Assembly (NCBI RefSeq): GCF_019320115.1 | Contig: NC_089598.1 | Location: forward strand, 31,453,983 to 31,517,982 | From: Miscanthus floridulus | Taxonomy: Eukaryota > Streptophyta > Magnoliopsida > Poales > Poaceae | Reading direction: 5' to 3' | DNA length: 64,000 nt | In this document: positions 56,821 to 64,000 of the stretch, one piece after another | How the letters are laid out: each line of letters starts with the position of its first letter | Numbering within the stretch: the stretch's first letter is position 1 | Made by a program: the position numbers and the translations under genes | Notes under the pieces: generated by a model | Databases searched by the model: none | The model's input: the letters and a program-made list of their open reading frames with translations, nothing else | What the model was told of the DNA's origin: nothing

Positions 56821-58013
56821 TTGGTCCTATTTTCACTGTCAGGTTTCTGCTTCTTCAAGTCTTGAAGCATGTCAATCACAAGGAAGAATTTTGGTGTGCC
56901 CAAGTAGTTCAGAGTATTAAAAGAATCAAAAGAAAATATAAACCATGTTTGCCTTTCAAATGGTAAGAGCCATTTGACTTGCAATGGGCTTAAAACTTGT
57001 TCCCAATTTATGAGTTTTGGGCATGCAAAGCTATTTGACAGACAGTCCACAGTCCAGTGATAGTGATGGTTATTGTCGGATTGGTTTAGGTGATAGTGGA
57101 ATTGAGCCTTGGACTTGTGTGTTGCAGATTTGTAGAGACGGTATAGTTCTTTTTTTGCATCTTGTATTCATGCTCCCTTATTTGCGTTCCTGAGAACCTT
57201 GGAGGCGGGATTCTTTGATTTGGGTATTGAATTGAAAGTACAAGGAAAGAGAACAAGTCCAAGCTTTCCTTAAAAAGGTGTTTTTCATGAAATTTGAAGA
57301 GGAAAGGTGTGTTTTGCTTTCCTTGAAAAGGTCTAGAGTTGTCGACGTTTTTAATGGTGGATTTTTCGAGCCATGCTGCCATGGTATGTCTCTACAAGTC
57401 CAAGCTTGTTCCACTTATCTCTAGTAAACCACATCAAAAAAAAAGGAGTACAAAATAGTACAAAGTATTTCATGAAACAAGAACACAGTAAAAGGGGTGC
57501 AGCTATTCCTTTCCTAGTTCAAGATATTAGTTCAAGATCTGGGATCATTACAGTGACTAGGGAATTTTTTGTATCTCTGTGAGTGCACTGTAGTTCAAGA
57601 TATTATTTCAAGATATTAGCTCAAGATCTACCTTTTGTTGTTGGTTGGTGGTTAGGATGGTAATCACACCCTAGTGTGCTCACTTGCTACAACAGTTTGA
57701 TCACTGTGGAATGCCTCTTGATGCCACTGCTCTCGGAAACAGCTAGCCAGATAATCCAGTCGTACAAAGGTCGCCATAGAAATAAATGATACTCCTTCAG
57801 TCCTAAGGAGTGCGATTGTAGATTTGGACTATGTCAAATTTTATATAGTTTGACTAAATTTATAAAACATATCATCTCCAAATACGTTTATTATAAAAAT
57901 ACATTAGCGATTTAGCTAAATAGCTAGTGAAACGTATTTGTTATCATAAACATCAGTATCTATCTGTATAGATTTAATCAAACTATATTGATTGACTTAG
58001 TAAAAAACTAGAA
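56821..58013. other. Cyclin 3' region with a MITE relic
   Basis: No second gene supported. 57790-58012 resembles a decayed Stowaway-like MITE (CTCCTTCAGTCCTAAGGAG, ATTATAAAAATACATTAGCG). Confidence 0.5.
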
Positions 58014-58199
58014 TTGAACATCCGTTCAGAAAAGACTGTCTCGTGCGGAGACGTTGCTCTTGCCGGACTGCATTATCCAGCATATCTTGCAGCGCAACGC
58101 AATTGCAAACCAATAGCGGTTACGCACACCCTTTATCTAACTTTCACAGAGCTGAAGACCATTTTAGTTGATTCCTGTACTAATCATATTTGGCAACAG

Positions 58200-58345
58200 G
58201 TTGGCTCCATCTCGGCTGGTGGTCGGTATGACAACCTCGTGGGTATGTTTAGCGGAAACCAAATCCCTGCTGTTGGTGTGAGCCTTGGAATTGAAAGAGT
58301 CTTTGCAATCATGGAGCAACAGGAGAAAGAAAGAAAGCGCTCTAT
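58200..58345 (+). pseudogene. Cytosolic histidyl-tRNA synthetase exon fragment
   Basis: A single exon-sized block after an acceptor (CAACAG) reads [18 protein letters not shown] and [20 protein letters not shown]. This is motif 3 and its surroundings from the class II catalytic core of eukaryotic histidyl-tRNA synthetase. The reading frame runs from 58014 to 58376, but the upstream and downstream parts have no synthetase similarity. The rest of the ~500-residue enzyme is absent from the window, so this is a fragment, not a working gene. Possible origins are capture by a transposon or a remnant of a deleted gene copy. Confidence 0.8.
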
Positions 58346-58379
58346 TATTTTAGAGGGAGGCAAGCTAGTTTGTTAGGTC

Positions 58380-59748
58380 TCTAGGTGGTCCTTGAATGAG
58401 ATGGATGTAGATATGTAGCTTTTGTGGACATGTGATATGGTGTAGACCCATAACTTTTGTGGATATATTTTTTTTCACAACTTTTGTGGACATGTTGACA
58501 TGCTGTATGGTAGACTTTAAAATGCTGTGGTTCTCCATGATTTTTCTTATGTGTTTTATATGTGCTTCATATTGTTGTCATGATGTTAGCCCTAAAATAT
58601 GAAGAAGTCAGGAGATTGCCTAAAATCAGAGTTCAAATAATTGCAATAAGGCATACAATAAAAAAGTCTAATTCCAAATCAGGGTAAAATCACAATTAGG
58701 CATAACAAACAGGGGCAAAATCGCATTGGCATTTATGTCCTTTTGTACAAAGTTTAACACCGTTAGGGGTGGATGACGGAGCAGGGGCAAACTGGTGCTT
58801 CGTGAATGGCACAGTAAGGGTAAATTCACAAAGTCAAAAAAATAGGGACAAAATCACAATTTCGATACAAAACAAGGATACAAACGCAAGAGCCCCAAAA
58901 AAATATGGCTTCTTTGGATTATGCTCCATCTTTAAGCATTTCATGTCTCAAAATTTGTCCGTATTGCCGCTCAACAACTATTCAGCCAAACTTTTTCAAA
59001 AGAGTTTGAACTCCACCAGAGAATCTGCTACAGTTAAGAAGCCAAACGTTTTTTTGAAAGAGTTTGAGATCCTCTAGAGAATCTACTACAATTAAGAATT
59101 CAGAGCCATTAAAGCCATTTTTTATATGAACTGATCAAACATTCGTTGGAGAAGTTGGAAGCACTTAGATTTCCACATTATTAAGTTCTACTTATGATAC
59201 TTGTGACCATGTGGGGACAGTATGTCAAAAGCGAATTTGCAGTAGAAAGCGGTTAGACTACTTAATGCAGAAGCCGGCCAGTTCTGCTACCTCATCTCAT
59301 CTGTAATTCCTCCATACTAGTTGCCAACCACCCACCAGTTTATCTTTCCATGCAAAACCTACAGCGCAAACATGGTACGGTGACTACGGACACCCAACTG
59401 GCCTTGTGTACTCACTTGGTTCTACAGCTCTGTTTTTGATGTGGACTGCTACCTGATGACACTGCTTGTCAGCTTGAGTACAAACAACATGCCACAGTCA
59501 AAGACAAAACACAGTGACATCTACAGACAAATTAATAATAAGGTTGGATCCAAAACTCTGATCTGTCAAAGTAACATTATTCTTTGGTCTGTAACAGCTT
59601 AATGTTAGATGGCAGCTCCTGGAGGTTTTATCCAACCGGCCTGGACCTGGCAGAGCAAGAAGGGTCTTTGTCTTGTGCTGCGGAAGACAAGAAATTCAGG
59701 TTCTCTCTGCAGTAGTTTGGGGGTGACTTCAGCTGCAATAGAGCAGTA
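58380..59748. other. Intergenic, short local duplications
   Basis: 58395-58500 repeats CTTTTGTGGACATGT-like units. 58988-59099 holds two ~55-bp units sharing AGAGTTTGA, AGAGAATCT and ACA(G/A)TTAAGAA. No gene supported. Confidence 0.5.
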
Positions 59749-60006
59749 CTTCCTCTGTCTCAAAATAGAAGTCATTCTCGTTTTTCGAGAAGTCAATTTT
59801 TTTAAACTTTGACCAATTATATATAAAAAAAATATTAATATTTATAATACATAATTAGTACGGTTAGATAGATCGTTGAATATACTTTCATAATAAATTT
59901 ATTTGGAGATATAAATATTGCACGTATTTCATACAAACCTAGTGAAAGTTGAAAAAGTTTAACCGACACGTATCCTATAGTATCTTTCTTTTTTAAGACG
60001 GAGGAG
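59749..60006. mobile_element. Stowaway-like MITE
   Basis: CTTCCTCTGTCTCAAAATAG at one end and TTTTTTAAGACGGAGGAG at the other, flanked by TA (59747-59748, 60007-60008). The interior is AT-rich with GAAGTCATTCTCG and GAAAAAGTTTAACC-type arms. Confidence 0.75.
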
Positions 60007-60008
60007 TA

Positions 60009-61154
60009 ACTTTTAACATACAGGTCGCTGCATCGCTCGAGAAGACGATAGGAGACAAATGGTAGGTAACCAAAGACAGATGCATTGTGCATGCAGGCTA
60101 ACGGAGTGATGGCTGCTCTGCGGCTGCGCCTGCTGCGCTCAGCCACGACCTGTGTGCTGTAGCACCGTGTGCAATGCTATGGCATAGGGTCTACTGCAGT
60201 ACTGCTGCTGATGCTTATTACGGCTCCAGAGAAAGAACGAAGACATGCAGCAGCAACAGTCGGTGTCATCTTTTTTAAACAATGCAAGCAAATCTGAATA
60301 TGATGAAGTTTTTTAAATAGTAAAAACAAATCCGGCTTCTTTTGTTGGGAACAAGAGAATTAGACCAATTATTACAAACTTGTGAATTAACAAAATAAGT
60401 TTTAGTCAAAGCTCAATCCTAGCTTTATAAAGCTATCCAAAGGAAGGAAAAAATATGTATCGCCGCCACTTCTAGTTAGCGTTTGACGGACTTGGAGAAT
60501 CTGCTTCTTATCGGCTTCACCAAAACTTTGTTTTAACTGCATCCACTAGGGTAGCCAATGTGTTTCTTAGAATAAAAACTTCTAAAGGTTGGTTGTTTGA
60601 TTGTTAACCACACTTCACCTTCAACAGGTTTGACCACATTGACAAGTGTCTGATTGACAGCTAACCTTAAGCAAGACTTTTTTGGCCTCCACATGTGATA
60701 GAGTAAAAAAGTATGCAAGATTCTTTTAGGCATTAGGCATGACAAAGTGTGGCTTATAATTTGCTAGCCACACTTTTTTTGGCTTGCCACACAATTGTGA
60801 TATATTCCTTATTAGCAATATTGTCCAACACTCCTATCAACAAAAAAGATTTATTTGAAACATCCCTTGACTGTACCACCCATAAAAGGGATCATGAATA
60901 TCTTTTAGCAAACTAAACTGCTCTTCGAGAAATTTAGCATAAATACAATAACAAAAGAGATGTGGAATTATTTCATTTGTATAACACAACAGAAGGCACA
61001 TAATTAACCTTTTCTCGTTCCATTCTTGCTAATAAGTTGTTTTTGTTTAAAATAACCTCCTTCTTTAGCAAGGCAAGGTTGTGCCTCATGTGAGTTTCAA
61101 TTGCGTGTCGAGTCTGCTGGGGGCAAGGACCTCAGCTCTAGGTGTATGCACAAG
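60009..61154. other. Intergenic
   Basis: No supported gene or repeat in 1.1 kb of AT-rich sequence. Confidence 0.5.
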
Positions 61155-61864
61155 TATGTCTGGACAAAAAACTCGTAACTCGCTAGCTCGCTTCACTCGC
61201 TCGTTAGTGGCTCGGCTCGAGCTCGGCTCGTTTGAACTTTTAAACAAGCTAAGCCAGCAATTTAGCTTGGTTAATTAACAAGCTAGCTCGTGAGCCGCTC
61301 GCGGGCCAAGGTAAATCAGATCACAGCAACTTGAATCAACCCATATATACCATGGTCCATTGGCCCAATAAGATAAAACCCTAGCCCCCAACTCCCATGC
61401 TTCCACCCCTAGGCCTTAGACTTCCCTCATTCGCCGTTCCGCGCAGGCCTAGCCGCAAACGCATATACGCTCGGCTGTTCCCCTCCTGAGCTGCCGCACG
61501 CGGCACACGCGTAAGTCGCCCAGCGCCTGCTGCTCGCTAGGGCCTTGTAATCGCAGCTTTGCTTACTCCCTTGCAAGCCAACGCACAGCAACAAGCATTA
61601 GCTTTTATTTTTTTTCTTGATTTTTCCAAACCAGCATCAGATCATCTGTCTTCTTTATTTTGCTTTTCCCAAATTAATACTCATCTCTATCTTTTGCTGT
61701 ATGAATAACCACAACAGGAAGAACTTTTTTTAAGTTAGCTCGTGAGCCAAACGAACCAGCTCGAGCTGCCTAGCGAGCCGAGCCGAGCCGAGCCAGCTTG
61801 ATAACAAACCGAGCTATAATGAGTCGAGCTATAACGAGCCGACCTAGCTCGATATCCAGTCCTA
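61155..61864. mobile_element. hAT-type non-autonomous element, GCTCG/CGAGC-rich ends
   Basis: 710 bp with an 8-bp TSD (TGCACAAG at 61147-61154, CGCACAAG at 61865-61872, one mismatch). The right end, reverse-complemented, reads TAGGACTGGATATCGAGCT. The left reads TATGTCTGGACAAAAAACTC. Both match the ends of the element at 16681-17198. The middle (61325-61700) is a GC-rich, gene-like stretch absent from the smaller relative, perhaps captured. Confidence 0.88.
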
Positions 61865-61872
61865 CGCACAAG

Positions 61873-62691
61873 ATGTCTAGGGTGACATACTGCCCTACCA
61901 ATTGACACAAAAACGATGTAAAATATTATATTTTTCTTTATTTTAGGTCGCTTCGGTGTTTAACAAGACTCAATCTAGCTAGAGCATTAGCTGCATCAAG
62001 AAAAATTAGTGTAGAAAATTACTAGTGTTCACCAAGACTCTATTCAACTAGAGTGTCACATCAAGAAAAAAATACTATAGAGAAGAAGATGATGAAAAAT
62101 CTAAATAGAATATTATATATTTTTTATTTCAGACGTAATTTAGGGTATTTTGCTGAGTTTTAATATAATAATTCGAATTTTCTTTTTTTTAAATGTAATT
62201 TTTGTTGTAGTACTCAACAACAATTTTTTCCCCGAGATAAGTGCCGAGGTGGCGGCAGCTAGCCAGCGACACCAGCTTTCTTTTTTTTCTTGATGCCCGT
62301 GCGTTGCTATAGGACAGCTAAACTTTTGTACTAAAAATATACGGATCGCACGATAAGATAATAATAATGTGAAATTAAATACCGACACTAAAGTGATATT
62401 TAATCCAAAAAACAAAGTTCATGAAATTAACACAGTCACAGAGAGCGCGGCGTCGCTGGCTCACGAACTCTACTGTATAGATATTTCCGTGATGCGGCTA
62501 AGATAATATTTTATATCGGTAGGAAGAAAATTTCAGATATCCATTTCTTTCGTGCGCCAATAAATCCATGAATAGGCTCCGCCGTATCTCCATATCATCA
62601 TGTACACAGATTCGAGTATATATATATATGTAAATATTAGTGCTTGTCACGTGGATAATTCTACGAACGACGAGAAAACATAATGCTACGG

Positions 62692-62734
<43 letters not shown>

Positions 62735-62905
62735 CACACACACACGAACGTGTGTTGCAGTGTTACCCGAAAAAGAGGCCAAAACATTGGTCGTGTAACA
62801 ACCAAATTAAACATCACAAGATCACAAGTGTGGGAGCAGCATGAGCCTGGAGGCATACCAGACCTACAAGATCACTGACTGATTAGCTAAAACATTATAT
62901 TTATC
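61873..62905. other. Intergenic with microsatellites
   Basis: (CA)n(TA)n(GA)(CA)n at 62691-62745 and a smaller (TA)n near 62618. 61960-62090 has two loose copies of ACTCTA/ACTCAA...CTAGAG...CATCAAGAAAAA. No gene. Confidence 0.6.
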
Positions 62906-64000
62906 TTTTTTTTCGTGACCATACCGTAGCTTTTCATTAAGAAGATGGTTTAAGCATTACACGGTAATCTTGTGATTACCAAGACACACGCACGCGATGG
63001 ACCAAAGGATTCCTTTTGCACATTGCAACAGCTTGCGACCAAGAAACTACCAAAAGCAAAGAACTACTCATAGAAGGTGACACGGCGACCTCAGAGCTCT
63101 GAAGCCAGACATCACCCAGAGGTTGGCCTCATCGACAATACCCTGCAGCAGTTCGCTTGGTGTTGCCGCATCGTTCCTGAATGTTTGTGCGTTCCGCTCC
63201 TTCCACAGAGTCCAACCCACCAGAAAGAATAGAGAATCAAAGCCACGGCGATTCTCCTTGGGCAGCACCTTCCTAATCCTTATCCACCACAGCATCACAT
63301 CTTCTTCCAGTACCTGAATCTGATCCTGGAGATGTAGTTTAGTCAAAATCATTGCCCAAATCTGCCGACTCAGAACGCAACCCAGAATAATCTGGTCCAT
63401 CGTCTCCACAGCCGGTGCACATATAATGCAGTCATCTGAATCCTGAAGGCCATGCCGTCTTCTCCGTGTAGCCATCCAACATCGTCGATGGAGCACCAAC
63501 CAAAAAAAGAACTTAACCTGTGGAGGGGCTGCCGTCTTCCAAAGGAGCTTCACACCAGGAGGTCTAGTCGATCCAACGAACATTGCGCCATATGCCGAAG
63601 CTGCAGAATACTCTTAATCGCTGGACCACCTCCAACAGAGCTTATCGGGTATTCCAGGAGAAAGCTGAACTTCTTCGACCAAATCCCAGATGTGCAGATA
63701 GTCCAAGATTACCGACCAGTGGGCGGCCCTTTGATGTCACGAACCCAAGCCCTCTGGCAGAGCACTGAAGCAACAGTTCTTTTCCAACATGATCGTGGCA
63801 CAGCTTGAAAGAGGGAAGGCGCCCGATTACAGGATCTATCATCTGAAGCGGTCCACTTGCATTGCACAGCAGAACAACTTCTTAAATCAATTCCAAAGTT
63901 GCAATTGTTCCCTTAGATGAAACACAACTGAAAAGGTACAAAGAGTAACAAGTTTAGTAGTTACCACAATAACGAAAAGAACATTGACCGAGGGTACTGA
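62906..64000 (-). mobile_element. 3' part of an L1-type LINE, running off the window
   Basis: Minus strand. A poly-A tail appears as a T run at 62906-62913, preceded on the minus strand by a 3' UTR with TTAATGAAAAGCTACGGTAT, typical of grass LINEs. Upstream is the C-terminal part of the reverse transcriptase ORF. The 5' part lies beyond 64000. Confidence 0.8.
63068..63583 (-). pseudogene. LINE ORF2 C-terminus with zinc-binding RVT domain
   Basis: 171 codons open to the stop at 63068. It contains WKTAAPPQVKFFFWLVLHRR, then CIICAPAVETMDQIILGC, then WWIRIRKVLPKENRRGFDSL and VGWTLWKERNAQTF. This is the reverse-transcriptase zinc-binding (zf-RVT) C-terminal domain of plant LINEs, with the C-x2-C ... 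C pattern. Upstream the homology continues in another frame past a stop at about 63633 (YLHIWDLVEEVQLSPG near 63680) and with further shifts to about 63840, so the ORF is broken. Confidence 0.82.

Noticed and set aside
1..64000. tRNA and rRNA genes
   Set aside because: I looked for cloverleaf-type T-loop and anticodon-arm patterns by eye and saw none I could support. The tRNA-like strings found are retrotransposon primer sites.

Overview
This window is nuclear DNA from a grass, most likely the sugarcane/sorghum/Miscanthus group (Andropogoneae). That placement is an inference from the plant genes with spliceosomal introns, the grass-type MITEs (Tourist-like, Stowaway-like), and the Tat- and Athila-type Ty3/gypsy elements. 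There is no bacterial gene organisation, operon or CRISPR array.

Layout. 1-6 kb is gene-bearing: a two-exon secreted phytocyanin (2362-2893, +) and an intronless P-class pentatricopeptide repeat (PPR) gene (4008-5513, -), separated by MITE relics. 6.4-7.7 kb is a non-autonomous CACTA-like element. 7.7-11.0 kb shows no gene. 11.05-24.02 kb is one structurally complete but decayed Tat-lineage gypsy element: 1903-bp LTRs, TSD TCTAG, dual RNase H, and a decayed antisense gene with an apparent intron between integrase and the 3' LTR. A hAT-type MITE sits inside its reverse transcriptase. 24-26 kb is gene-poor. 26.4-35.1 kb is a scrambled TE region with a large imperfect palindrome (arms about 26812-29502 and 30259-32487) leading into an Athila-like LTR, gag and partial protease. 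35.1-52.4 kb is a stack of nested LTR elements: two degenerate minus-strand solo LTRs of one family, a gag-only Athila-like element (38112-48654) inserted in the second, a 3.6-kb solo LTR inside that element's own LTR, and a young solo LTR (49653-51619) of the same family as its host LTR.

52.4-58 kb is again gene-bearing: a complete six-exon D-type cyclin gene (52993-56820, +). Its first intron carries an antisense short LTR element with an intact gag-like ORF (53424-55271), a Stowaway-like MITE inside that element's LTR, and a Tourist-like MITE. Downstream lie a lone histidyl-tRNA synthetase exon fragment, further MITEs, a second member of the hAT family found in the Tat element, and the 3' end of an L1-type LINE that runs off the window.

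The three host genes show no functional link to each other. Most of the rest of the window is a record of layered transposon insertions, many of which can be dated relative to one another by target-site duplications. The least ordinary features are the antisense gene in the Tat element, the palindrome with a patch that looks copied by template switching, and the self-contained gag element inside the cyclin intron. I found no convincing new defence or metabolic system.
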